Positions 1-6,889 of a DNA stretch of 9,335 bases are shown here, in pieces. A program made the translations under genes and the position numbers. The stretch comes from a bacterium (GTDB lineage Bacteria; Armatimonadota; Fimbriimonadia; Fimbriimonadales; JBAXQP01), in NCBI GenBank assembly GCA_037131655.1, contig JBAXQP010000089.1, positions 1-9,335 of the forward strand, read 5' to 3'. Positions within the stretch are counted from its first letter, which is position 1, and each line of letters starts with the position of its first letter. The notes under the pieces were generated by a model. The model was not told where the DNA came from. It searched no databases and saw nothing but the letters and a program-made list of their open reading frames with translations.

Positions 1-1
1 A

Positions 2-235
2 ATTTGGAAAAGCAGTTATATATGGATCGCTGGATTGCTCCTGATTATTTCTATCTATGGTTTTGCAACCAGCGCGAATAAGATCTCTGACCCGGGCCAA
101 CCGCAGGACTCACTTTTACCGTTGTGGTATTTCATCGCAGCGATTCTGATGGTTGTGAATGGGTTTTTATCCCATAAGAATTGGATTGAGCAGCAAAAGA
201 AGAAGGCCAGTGAAATGGCAAAAGAGAAGGAGTGA
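2..235 (+). CDS. Small two-helix membrane protein, 5'-truncated, function unknown
   Basis: I do not recognise this protein. The frame is open to the left edge, so the gene probably begins outside the window. A TTG at 35 could start a 66-residue version, but it lies inside the first hydrophobic stretch and no ribosome binding site precedes it. What is visible is a hydrophobic segment (about 16 residues around GLLLIISIYGFA), a polar loop rich in Pro, Gln and Asp, a second hydrophobic segment (LWYFIAAILMVVNGFL) and a strongly charged Lys/Glu tail. This suggests a helical hairpin in the cytoplasmic membrane with both ends in the cytoplasm (positive-inside rule, inference). The stop codon lies 6 nt before the next start, and the SD of the next gene overlaps the end of this one, so the two are probably co-translated. 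Confidence 0.6.
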   Translation: MWKSSYIWIAGLLLIISIYGFATSANKISDPGQPQDSLLPLWYFIAAILMVVNGFLSHKNWIEQQKKKASEMAKEKE

Positions 236-241
236 TGTTGG

Positions 242-502
242 TTGGTTACATGTTCTGATTGTGGTAGCGATATTGAAAAAATTCCAGCTTGGCTTATGGG
301 TGTCAAGATTAGGTTCGTGTGCGACAATTGTCGCCAGAAACACCCTAAGCCCTTATTGTTGATGGATTCGGATCTTGAAACGACCGCCAAACCTGCCGGT
401 GAAGGCGATTCCGATGAACCCGAAATCATCAGCCTTGAAGAGGTCGATCTCGAAGGTGAGAGCGAAGAGCCCAACTTCGACGAAGATCCCGACGCAATTT
501 AG
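242..502 (+). CDS. Small zinc-knuckle protein with acidic tail, function unknown
   Basis: This is an 86-residue protein of no family I can name. Residues 4-30 carry two CxxC pairs (C4/C7 and C27/C30) about 20 residues apart, the usual layout of a zinc ribbon or knuckle. From about residue 41 the chain is low in complexity and rich in Glu and Asp, so it is probably disordered. The start is taken as TTG at 242. The frame is closed by the previous gene's stop at 233-235, and an AAGGAG at 227-232 sits 9 nt upstream. The ATG at 235 is in another frame and stops after seven codons. The gene follows the membrane protein gene closely and is followed by a strong hairpin terminator, so it is the last gene of its transcript. 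It could bind RNA, DNA or a protein partner; nothing here decides which. Confidence 0.72.
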   Translation: MVTCSDCGSDIEKIPAWLMGVKIRFVCDNCRQKHPKPLLLMDSDLETTAKPAGEGDSDEPEIISLEEVDLEGESEEPNFDEDPDAI

Positions 503-519
503 CAATTAGGTATTGAATC

Positions 520-554
520 AAAAAAGAGCGCAGGCATTGCCTGCGCTCTTTTTT
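520..554. terminator. Bidirectional rho-independent terminator
   Basis: This is a perfect 16-bp inverted repeat (520-535 with 539-554) around a 3-nt loop. The core is GC-rich and flanked by six A on the left and six T on the right, so either strand shows a GC-rich stem followed by a U run. It lies 17 nt after the zinc-knuckle stop and 16 nt after the end of lon on the other strand, and should serve both convergent genes. Confidence 0.93.
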
Positions 555-570
555 GATTTTATTACTTCTA

Positions 571-3000
571 CTAAAGCTTAGGAGAAGTTTTCTTTTTGAC
601 TAGAGCTAACTCCAGTACCTCGTCCATATGGCGCACTAGCTTGAATGTCATGCTGGCGCGGACAGGAGAAGCGATTTCATCTAAATCCTTTTCGTTTTCG
701 TAGGGAAGAATAACCGTTGTAATTCCTGCGCGGTGAGCGGCTAGAATCTTTTCCTTGATACCGCCAATTGGAAGTACCTTACCGCGCAAAGTTATTTCAC
801 CAGTCATCGCCACATCTTTTCGAACGGGCAAGCCGGTGACGGCGCTAGCTAGTGCGGTAGCCATAGTAATGCCGGCGCTAGGACCATCCTTGGGGACACC
901 TCCCGCCGGAACATGAACATGGATATCATGCTTGTGATTGAATTCCGGATCAGCTTTTAAAGCTACCGCTCTACTTCGAATATACGTCAAAGCTGCCTGA
1001 GCCGATTCGCGCATAACATTACCAAGCTGGCCAGTGAGAATAAGCTCTCCCTCAGTACTGGGGACAAGGCTTACTTCAACCGTCACGATATCGCCGCCAA
1101 ACTCGGTGTAAACCAACCCTGTCACGGCCGCAATTTCATCATGCTCTTCGATAACACCATAGTGGAAGCGCGGTTTGCCCAGATACTCGGGAATGGTTTT
1201 GACTTTGACATCACCCTTCTTGATTTTCTTCTCAGCAATTTTGCGCGCAATCTTTCGGCAGACAGTCGCAATCTCTCGTTCCAGGTTACGAACACCTGCT
1301 TCGCGAGTATATTCGCGGATAATCAGGCGCAAGGCATCATCATGGAAATGAATTTGTGCAGGTTTAAGGCCGTGTTCGGCAATTTTCTTTGACACCAAGA
1401 AGTTCATGGCGATATTAAGCTTTTCTTCTTCCGTATAGCCAGGAAAATGGATGACTTCCATCCTATCACGCAGCGTATTCGGGATGTTTTCGAGCAAATT
1501 CGCCGTGGTGATAAACATTACGTCAGATAGATCGAACGGAACTTCCAGATAGTGATCGGAAAACTTATCGTTCTGCTCTGGATCAAGGGCTTCTAAAAGC
1601 GCCGCTGTGGGGTCGCCGCGGAAGTCGATGCCTAGTTTATCGATCTCGTCGAGCATGAACACAGGGTTGCGTGTTTGAGCATTGCGAACCCCTTGAATAA
1701 TTCGGCCAGGGAGCGATCCAACGTATGTTCGACGGTGGCCGCGAATTTCCGCCTCATCTCGAACACCGCCAAGAGAAATACGGATGAATTTTCGGCCTAG
1801 AGATCGGGCGATGCCTCGCCCAATTGAGGTCTTCCCTACTCCGGGAGGTCCAACTAAGCACAAAATAGGGCCTTTAAGAGAGCCGGAGAGTTGACTGATA
1901 GCAAGGAACTCTAGAATGCGCTCCTTAACCTTCATCAGTCCATAATGGTCTTCATCCAAAATTTTTGCTGCTGCCGAAACATCAACCGTATCATCGGTCT
2001 TAACTTTCCAAGGTAATGCTACAAGCCAGTCGAGATAGTTTCGGATAACGCCGCCTTCTGGCGCAACCGAGGGCATCTTCTCCAAACGGTCCAATTCCTT
2101 CAGCGCCCTCTCTTCGATATCCTCTGGCATTTTCGCGTTCTTTACCTTGTCGCGGTAATCGTCAATTTCAGAGCCGCGATCATCACGCTCGCCCAATTCA
2201 TGTTGAATAACCTTAAGCTGCTCTCGCAAGTAATACTCACGCTGTGTCTCGCCCATTTCCTTCTCGACGCGCGAGCGGATTTGCTGTTGGACTTCGAGAA
2301 TTTCCAATTCACGTACGAGCAAATGCACAAGGGCTTCAAGCCGTTCGCGCACATCGGAAATTTCTAAAATATGCTGTTTAGCTGTTAGGCGGACAGTTAA
2401 ATGATGAGCGATTGAATCGGCAAGACGGCCCGGTTCATCTATGTACATGATGCTCGGGACCGCTTCGGGTGGGATTTGTCGGCCAATCTGAACAATACGC
2501 TCAAAATGCAAAACGCATTCTCGCATTAGGCCTTCGATCTCAGGTCCTGAACAAGGCTCAATTTTGACCCGTTCAACTTCGGCAACCAAATAAGGATCTT
2601 CTGAAACCAAACCCTTAAGTGTAGCGCGCTCCAAACCTCGAAGCACTACCCTCATCGTTCCGTCAGGAACCGGCAGCGCTTGAACGGCTTCAGATATCAC
2701 TCCAACGGTGCATAAATCGTCATACGACGGATCGTCTACAGCAACATCCTTCTGTGCGACCACAAACAGCCGCCTGTTTGACTGAAGCGCGATTTCCAAA
2801 GCCCTGACTGAACGTTCTCTTCCGACCAATAGTGGGGCTAACACATCAGGGAAGTGAACTGCGTCACGGATGGCAAGCAAAGGTAGTGTTTCCGTCTTTT
2901 TGCTCTGCGATTTGCGTGAGGAAGTCTTCTTCAGTGGTTTCACAGGGATCGGCTCGATTGTTTCGAGTTGTTCTTGATTCTTCTTTGATGAACGCGGCAT
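571..3000 (-). CDS. lon: ATP-dependent protease La (Lon)
   Basis: This is a full-length cytoplasmic Lon protease (809 aa; E. coli Lon has 784). It unfolds and degrades misfolded and short-lived regulatory proteins at the cost of ATP. Residues 1-36 are a Lys/Ser/Thr-rich tail. Residues 37-235 form the LON substrate-binding domain, followed by a coiled-coil region to about 300. The AAA+ module has Walker A GPPGVGKT (384-391), Walker B VFMLDEID (447-454), sensor-1 Asn501, Arg-finger candidates R511/R513 and sensor-2 R571. The protease domain has the Ser-Lys dyad: S708 in PKDGPSAG and K751 in GGIKEK. The 43-residue spacing equals that of E. coli S679/K722. The ATG at 3000 is preceded by AGAAGG about 14 nt upstream, which is rather far. 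The gene stands downstream of clpX but has its own likely promoter. Confidence 0.98.
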   Translation of the reverse strand: MPRSSKKNQEQLETIEPIPVKPLKKTSSRKSQSKKTETLPLLAIRDAVHFPDVLAPLLVGRERSVRALEIALQSNRRLFVVAQKDVAVDDPSYDDLCTVGVISEAVQALPVPDGTMRVVLRGLERATLKGLVSEDPYLVAEVERVKIEPCSGPEIEGLMRECVLHFERIVQIGRQIPPEAVPSIMYIDEPGRLADSIAHHLTVRLTAKQHILEISDVRERLEALVHLLVRELEILEVQQQIRSRVEKEMGETQREYYLREQLKVIQHELGERDDRGSEIDDYRDKVKNAKMPEDIEERALKELDRLEKMPSVAPEGGVIRNYLDWLVALPWKVKTDDTVDVSAAAKILDEDHYGLMKVKERILEFLAISQLSGSLKGPILCLVGPPGVGKTSIGRGIARSLGRKFIRISLGGVRDEAEIRGHRRTYVGSLPGRIIQGVRNAQTRNPVFMLDEIDKLGIDFRGDPTAALLEALDPEQNDKFSDHYLEVPFDLSDVMFITTANLLENIPNTLRDRMEVIHFPGYTEEEKLNIAMNFLVSKKIAEHGLKPAQIHFHDDALRLIIREYTREAGVRNLEREIATVCRKIARKIAEKKIKKGDVKVKTIPEYLGKPRFHYGVIEEHDEIAAVTGLVYTEFGGDIVTVEVSLVPSTEGELILTGQLGNVMRESAQAALTYIRSRAVALKADPEFNHKHDIHVHVPAGGVPKDGPSAGITMATALASAVTGLPVRKDVAMTGEITLRGKVLPIGGIKEKILAAHRAGITTVILPYENEKDLDEIASPVRASMTFKLVRHMDEVLELALVKKKTSPKL

Positions 3001-3058
3001 ATATTTATTAATGACCTTCTAGTTAATCGCCTTATTAGGCGTAATCAACAAAATTATT

Positions 3059-3080
3059 ATCCCTCCAAAATCGGAGGGAT
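3059..3080 (-). promoter_or_regulatory. Hairpin in the predicted lon leader
   Basis: An inverted repeat of 8 bp (3059-3066 with 3073-3080) surrounds a 6-nt loop. On the minus strand it begins about 9 nt after the predicted lon transcription start and hides a GGAGGG stretch. An AT-rich segment with four T follows. It could stabilise the 5' end of the mRNA, attenuate transcription, or be a back-up terminator for clpX. The structure is visible; its role is inference. Confidence 0.4.
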
Positions 3081-3095
3081 ATAGTTACTGACTAG

Positions 3096-3123
3096 TTTAT
3101 ACTGAAATAAAGCCCCCATTCAA
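3096..3123 (-). promoter_or_regulatory. Likely sigma-70-type promoter of lon
   Basis: On the minus strand a TTGAAT box (3123-3118) is followed by a 16-nt spacer and TATAAA (3101-3096), four and five of six matches to the consensus. Transcription would start near 3089, giving a leader of about 88 nt before the lon ATG at 3000. The boxes overlap the clpX terminator: the -35 lies in its loop region and the spacer includes one arm of its stem. Confidence 0.5.
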
Positions 3124-3140
3124 GTGAAAGGGGGCTTTAT
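3107..3140 (-). terminator. Hairpin terminator after clpX
   Basis: An 11-bp stem (3107-3117 with 3130-3140) holds five G-C pairs in a row plus the inner G-C pair. The 12-nt loop can form three more inner pairs. It lies 60 nt past the clpX stop. On the minus strand it ends in CTTTATTTCAG, so the T run is only moderate. It probably closes the tig-clpP-clpX transcript, perhaps incompletely. Confidence 0.68.
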
Positions 3141-3199
3141 AGTGAGTACTTATGTAATTTTCGTCGGGCGCCCTCACCTTGCCCGTATGTAAACCTCGG

Positions 3200-4483
3200 T
3201 TAGGAGGCTCGTTCTATGTCGACATTGTCACCATCAAACAGCAGCGGGTCTTTATGCTGCAATATTGTTTGTTTGGTAATCTCAACTTTTTTGACATCAG
3301 GATTTGACGGCACTTCATACATGACGTTCATCATGACCTCTTCGATGATAGCGCGAAGGGCACGAGCACCCGTTCCTCGCTTAAGCGCCTCTTGCGCAAT
3401 GGCAACAAGCGAATCCTCATCGAAATTCAATTCTACGCCATCCAATTCAAAGAACTTCTTATACTGTCGTACAAGGGCGTTCTTCGGCTCAACCAAGATT
3501 CGCGTCAACGCGCTTTCATCGAGTGATTCGAGAGTCGCAATGACCGGAATTCTTCCGATGAATTCAGGGATAAGCCCGCATTTCAACAAATCATGGGGAA
3601 GAACGTGGTGCAGCAGATTTCCCTGTCGTTTCTTTTTGCTGGTCACAGTGGCTCTAAAGCCCATACTTTGATCGCCCATGCGGCGTTCAATAACCGACTC
3701 TAAGCCTTCAAAAGCGCCGCCACAGATAAACAGAATATTACTCGTGTCTATCTGGATATACTCCTGGTGCGGATGCTTGCGTCCTCCTTGCGGAGGAACA
3801 TTGGCAACTGTACCTTCCAATATTTTAAGTAATGCCTGCTGAACACCTTCACCACTCACATCACGGGTGATGGAGGGGTTCTCAGATTTTCGGGCTATCT
3901 TATCAATTTCGTCGATGTAGATAATCCCTCGTTGAGCAGCCTCAACAGTTTCCTTGGGGCTACCACCATGATCTGCCGCTTGATAAAGTTTAAGAAGAAT
4001 ATTCTCAACGTCCTCACCAACATAACCCGCTTCGGTCAACGAAGTGGCATCAGCGATTGCGAAGGGAACATTCAACACTCTTGCAAGTGTCTGCGCCAGT
4101 AGGGTCTTTCCGCTTCCTGTGGGACCAATCAGCATAATGTTGCTCTTATGTAGCTCCACATCACTGGTTTTGCCCATTCGGACGCGTTTGAAGTGATTGT
4201 AAACAGCAACCGATAACGAACGTTTTGCATGTTCCTGTCCAACAACATATTGGGATAGGAAATCATAGATTTCCTTGGGTTTAGGAATTGTATCTACATA
4301 GGCCTGACCGGCGTTGAGGGCAGTTTGCGGACCGTGTTCGTTTTTGAGTATTTCCTCGCAACGTTCGACACAATCAGCACACACCGCGCCATAAAGGCCA
4401 ACAATCAGCTTCCTAACATTATCACGCGCTGTTCCACATAAAATACATCGTCCGTCAAGACGATCCATACCAGATTTAGCCAC
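3200..4483 (-). CDS. clpX: ATP-dependent unfoldase ClpX
   Basis: ClpX is a hexameric AAA+ unfoldase that recognises tagged substrates and threads them into ClpP. The 427-residue length is normal. The N-terminal zinc-binding domain has C13, C16, C35 and C38. The AAA+ core shows Walker A GPTGSGKT (120-127), the pore-1 loop GYVG (153-156), Walker B IIYIDEID (187-194), the RKH pore motif (235-237), PEFIGR with the Arg finger at 311, and sensor-2 GAR (372-374). The ClpP-docking loop, IGF in E. coli, reads MGF (274-276) and is followed by Arg instead of the usual Gly. The start is GTG at 4483, with AAGGAGG five nt upstream overlapping the clpP stop; the later ATG (codon 6) lacks a well-placed SD. 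The gap to clpP is 10 nt, so the two are almost certainly co-transcribed. Confidence 0.98.
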   Translation of the reverse strand: MAKSGMDRLDGRCILCGTARDNVRKLIVGLYGAVCADCVERCEEILKNEHGPQTALNAGQAYVDTIPKPKEIYDFLSQYVVGQEHAKRSLSVAVYNHFKRVRMGKTSDVELHKSNIMLIGPTGSGKTLLAQTLARVLNVPFAIADATSLTEAGYVGEDVENILLKLYQAADHGGSPKETVEAAQRGIIYIDEIDKIARKSENPSITRDVSGEGVQQALLKILEGTVANVPPQGGRKHPHQEYIQIDTSNILFICGGAFEGLESVIERRMGDQSMGFRATVTSKKKRQGNLLHHVLPHDLLKCGLIPEFIGRIPVIATLESLDESALTRILVEPKNALVRQYKKFFELDGVELNFDEDSLVAIAQEALKRGTGARALRAIIEEVMMNVMYEVPSNPDVKKVEITKQTILQHKDPLLFDGDNVDIERAS

Positions 4484-4488
4484 AAAGG

Positions 4489-4495
4489 CCTCCTT
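4489..4495 (-). promoter_or_regulatory. Shine-Dalgarno of clpX overlapping the clpP stop
   Basis: AAGGAGG on the minus strand (4495-4489) is a perfect SD five nt before the clpX GTG. Its first two bases belong to the clpP TAA stop codon (4496-4494), so ribosomes ending clpP finish on top of the clpX SD. It decides the GTG start. Confidence 0.85.
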
Positions 4496-5087
4496 AACGC
4501 TTGCCCGATTCTAATACACTGTCAATAATTCCATACTCAGTTGCTTCTTGAGCAGACATAAAATAGTCACGCTCTGTATCTTTAGCAATTCTCTCTACCG
4601 GTTGGCCTGTATGGCCTGATAATAGAGTGTTGAGTATGTCTTTATAACGCAAAATTTCTCGTGCTTGAATATCAATATCAATTGCGGTGCCTTGGAAGCC
4701 CGCACTGACTTGATGGATCATTACACGTGAATGTGGTAGCCCATAACGTTTACCTTTGGAACCACCAGCGAGCAGGACAGCGCCCATACTAGCTGCTTGT
4801 CCCACCACAATAGTGGCAACGTCGGGCTTCACCATTTGCATGGTGTCATAGATGGCTAGGCCGGAACTTACGACGCCACCGGGAGAGTTAATGTAAAGTT
4901 CAATGTCCTTATCAGGGTCTTCCTTTTCAAGGAAGAGCAACTCTGCAATAACCAAGTTTGATACATGATCATCAATCGGCTCCCCAATGAAAACGATACG
5001 ATCCTTAAGGAGTCTCGAGTAGATGTCATATGCGCGCTCACCGCGAGCAGTCTGTTCTACTACCATTGGGATGACGCTATTTGTCAC
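4494..5087 (-). CDS. clpP: ATP-dependent Clp protease proteolytic subunit ClpP
   Basis: ClpP is the serine peptidase barrel that degrades chains unfolded by ClpX. I choose the GTG at 5087, giving 197 aa, the size of B. subtilis ClpP. It has GGAGG six nt upstream, and the protein then begins MTNSVIPMVVEQT, aligning with the usual IPxVIEQT start. A longer reading from TTG at 5114 adds nine residues but runs through that SD. From the GTG, the catalytic triad is S100 (QAASMGA), H125 (VMIHQ) and D174 (ERDYF), with the standard 25- and 49-residue spacings. The substrate-pocket segment INSPGG precedes the Ser. The N-terminal stretch GERAYDIYSRLLKDRI is typical of the family. It is the middle gene of tig-clpP-clpX, 89 nt after tig and 10 nt before clpX. 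Confidence 0.97.
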   Translation of the reverse strand: MTNSVIPMVVEQTARGERAYDIYSRLLKDRIVFIGEPIDDHVSNLVIAELLFLEKEDPDKDIELYINSPGGVVSSGLAIYDTMQMVKPDVATIVVGQAASMGAVLLAGGSKGKRYGLPHSRVMIHQVSAGFQGTAIDIDIQAREILRYKDILNTLLSGHTGQPVERIAKDTERDYFMSAQEATEYGIIDSVLESGKR

Positions 5088-5091
5088 TGAT

Positions 5092-5098
5092 CCCCTCC
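5092..5098 (-). promoter_or_regulatory. Shine-Dalgarno deciding the clpP start
   Basis: On the minus strand GGAGGGG (5098-5092) lies 4 nt from the GTG at 5087; the GGAGG core lies 6 nt from it. It falls inside the longer TTG reading, which itself has no comparable SD, and so supports the shorter ClpP. Confidence 0.8.
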
Positions 5099-5129
5099 GC
5101 TCATTAATCAGCAAGGCTAAATTTAGGCT

Positions 5130-5147
5130 GCTTCGATCATGCGAAGC
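5130..5147 (-). other. Small hairpin in the tig-clpP gap
   Basis: A 6-bp inverted repeat (5130-5135 with 5142-5147) surrounds a 6-nt loop, with a 10-bp AT palindrome next to it (5118-5127). No T run follows on the minus strand, so it is not a terminator. It may be an mRNA stability or processing element between tig and clpP, or chance. Confidence 0.3.
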
Positions 5148-5176
5148 GTTCTAACTTGCCCGCTGTCGCGATCGTT

Positions 5177-6454
5177 TCACCCTACTACTGATACTTCCGC
5201 ATTCTCGGCAAGAAACCCAACGACTTTCTTGAAAAGCGCGCGAATAAATACTTCATCGGCGCTTTGATTCTTCTCGATATGCTGTCGCATCTGGTCGGGA
5301 GTCACATTTGCCCTGCGAGCCATGAAGATAATCTGCTCTGCCATCTCTTCAGGATTGACGCGCATATCTTCTTTTTTGGCAATTTCCTGGATTATCACTA
5401 GGCGTATCATCTGATTTTTCATATCTTCTTGGATATGATTCTTCAATTCTTCGACGGTCATATTATTCTTAGTGGCGTATTCTTCGATGGGAACCTTTTG
5501 TTTTTCTAAATCTTCCTCTAATTGAGCTATACGATCTTCAGCCTTGTCTTCCCACATATTATCAGGAATAAATACTTCAGATCGGTTAATAACCTCATTA
5601 AAAACAAGCTCATCAACTTCATCCTGAGCTTGCGCTTCTTTTGATGATTGGATCGCCTGTGTGATTTTGTCACGAAAATCTTCAACACTTTCGGTTCCAA
5701 GCTGCTTTGCAAACTCCTCATCAAGCGGAGGAAGTTCTATTGATTGCAACGTTAATAACTTTACGTTAACGTTGAGCAAATTTCCTGCCCAAGATTCTTC
5801 TTGAAAATCAGAGGGGAAATTAAGTGAAAGTATTTTTTCATCGTCAGGATTCATTCCGGCAAGCGCTTGGTCCAAAGCTCCAAAAGTTTTGCCTATCTCG
5901 ATGAAAAATCTACGTGGACGAACATCATCGCCTTCTTGCGGTTCTACAAGAATCATTGCGCTATCGCCGGTTTCTGCCGCTCTGTCTTCTATCTTAGTAA
6001 ATTTAGCCTGCTGACGAAGCATTGTATCGATGTTCTCGTTGATTTCTTCTTCAGTAACTTCAACTTTTTGTTTTTGAGCAGGAACCCCTTTGTACTCGCC
6101 TAGCTCAATCTTTGGTGTCAGCGGAACTTTAACCTTAAAAACTAATGGGGACTCTTCGTCCACTTTTTCGAGATCGACAGATGGCTGTCCATAAGGCTCA
6201 ATCCCTGTTTCCTTAATCGCTTCTTGATAGGCCTTCGAAATGGCGATATCAACCGCTCTTTGCTGAATTCTAACAGGATCGAGATATCGCTCAGCTACCT
6301 TTCGAGGCGCAGAGCCTGGTCGAAAACCAGGGATTCGAACAGACTTGGAAAGGTCCTTGATGGCGCGATTAAACGCATCCTTGACTCGCTCAGCTTCGAC
6401 TGTAACGGTCATTAATATCGTACATGGGTTCAGTTCTTCAGTAGTTACTTGCAT
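5177..6454 (-). CDS. tig: Trigger factor, ribosome-associated chaperone
   Basis: Trigger factor binds ribosomal protein uL23 at the exit tunnel and shields nascent chains. The protein has 425 residues (E. coli 432). The N-terminal ribosome-binding domain carries the signature GFRPGSAP (43-50). The FKBP-like domain follows (about 161-243), ending in the family's LPPLDEEFAKQLG (241-253), and then the helical C-terminal chaperone arms. The FKBP part looks degenerate. The DGxxFxG loop and the IPGF motif of active trigger factors are missing; in their place are an acidic/basic stretch (171-182) and GKTFGALDQ (188-196). Prolyl isomerase activity is therefore doubtful, while the chaperone role should remain. 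The ATG at 6454 has AAGGT six nt upstream. It heads tig-clpP-clpX and follows the tRNA cluster after about 200 nt. Confidence 0.97.
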   Translation of the reverse strand: MQVTTEELNPCTILMTVTVEAERVKDAFNRAIKDLSKSVRIPGFRPGSAPRKVAERYLDPVRIQQRAVDIAISKAYQEAIKETGIEPYGQPSVDLEKVDEESPLVFKVKVPLTPKIELGEYKGVPAQKQKVEVTEEEINENIDTMLRQQAKFTKIEDRAAETGDSAMILVEPQEGDDVRPRRFFIEIGKTFGALDQALAGMNPDDEKILSLNFPSDFQEESWAGNLLNVNVKLLTLQSIELPPLDEEFAKQLGTESVEDFRDKITQAIQSSKEAQAQDEVDELVFNEVINRSEVFIPDNMWEDKAEDRIAQLEEDLEKQKVPIEEYATKNNMTVEELKNHIQEDMKNQMIRLVIIQEIAKKEDMRVNPEEMAEQIIFMARRANVTPDQMRQHIEKNQSADEVFIRALFKKVVGFLAENAEVSVVG

Positions 6455-6614
6455 CGATTCACCTTAAATGATAATCTGGGGAAATCAAGAGGTCGTGGAA
6501 GATTGAAATAGGGGGATTATTCCTAAGCGCCATCCGGAGCGACTTTCCAAATCCACCTCGCGCCCGATAATGCGCGCGCGACCCTGATCTCGCCACTCCG
6601 TGACAAGAGATACA

Positions 6615-6626
6615 GCACCTAGGTGC
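6615..6626. other. 12-bp perfect palindrome between tRNA-Gly and tig
   Basis: The sequence gcacctaggtgc is its own reverse complement, and with a one-base bulge the symmetry extends by three more pairs (TAC/GTA). It sits 30 nt after the CCA end of tRNA-Gly and 161 nt before tig. No T run follows. It may be an operator or a processing site, or chance. The rest of the gap 6455-6655 holds no gene I can support and no promoter I would call. Confidence 0.3.
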
Positions 6627-6655
6627 GTATATCGCAATCATTCCTAACAATGAAA

Positions 6656-6730
6656 TGGGGCGGGAGACGAGATTTGAACTCGCGACCCTCTCGTTGGCAA
6701 CGAGATGCTCTACCGCTGAGCTACTCCCGC
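6656..6730 (-). tRNA. tRNA-Gly (GCC)
   Basis: The minus strand folds into a full cloverleaf. The 7-bp acceptor stem is GCGGGAG/CTCCCGC, the anticodon stem TCTCG/CGAGA encloses loop TTGCCAA with anticodon GCC, and the T loop is TTCAAAT. Bases 6658-6656 encode CCA. The discriminator base (6659) reads C, whereas E. coli tRNA-Gly has U73. It is last in a four-tRNA array. A short 5-bp hairpin (6638-6653) follows but lacks a T run, so I see no terminator here. Confidence 0.97.
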
Positions 6731-6759
6731 ACGGTCTACAGACTGGTACCAATTACGTA

Positions 6760-6842
6760 TGGGCAAGAGGGGACTCGAACCCCTACGCCTTTTGGGCACT
6801 AGAACCTAAATCTAGCGTGTATACCAATTTCACCACTCGCCC
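6760..6842 (-). tRNA. tRNA-Leu (TAG)
   Basis: This is a class II tRNA of 83 nt with a long variable arm. The acceptor stem is GGGCGAG/CTTGCCC (one G-T pair), the anticodon stem CTAGA/TCTAG encloses loop TTTAGGT with anticodon TAG, and the discriminator is A as expected for Leu. The three bases after the discriminator read TAC, so CCA is not encoded and must be added after transcription, unlike in the three neighbouring tRNAs. Confidence 0.97.
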
Positions 6843-6889
6843 CTAAACCAGCGTACCGCTTCTGCGATTAAGCTAAAGCTAGTAGGCAG

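Noticed and set aside
55..474. 139-codon minus-strand frame opposite the first two genes
   Set aside because: It is a shadow of the plus-strand genes, whose SD, zinc motif and terminator support the plus reading.
3163..3175. GGGCGCCC palindrome after the clpX stop
   Set aside because: It is only 8 bp with no T run and lies before the better terminator; likely chance.
3216..3671. 151-codon plus-strand frame opposite clpX
   Set aside because: It is antisense to the conserved C-terminal half of clpX, shows no domain, and no promoter or SD was seen.
6459..6846. Open reading frames on both strands over the tRNA genes
   Set aside because: They overlap the tRNA-Gly and tRNA-Leu genes and have no SD or protein-family character; they are chance frames.
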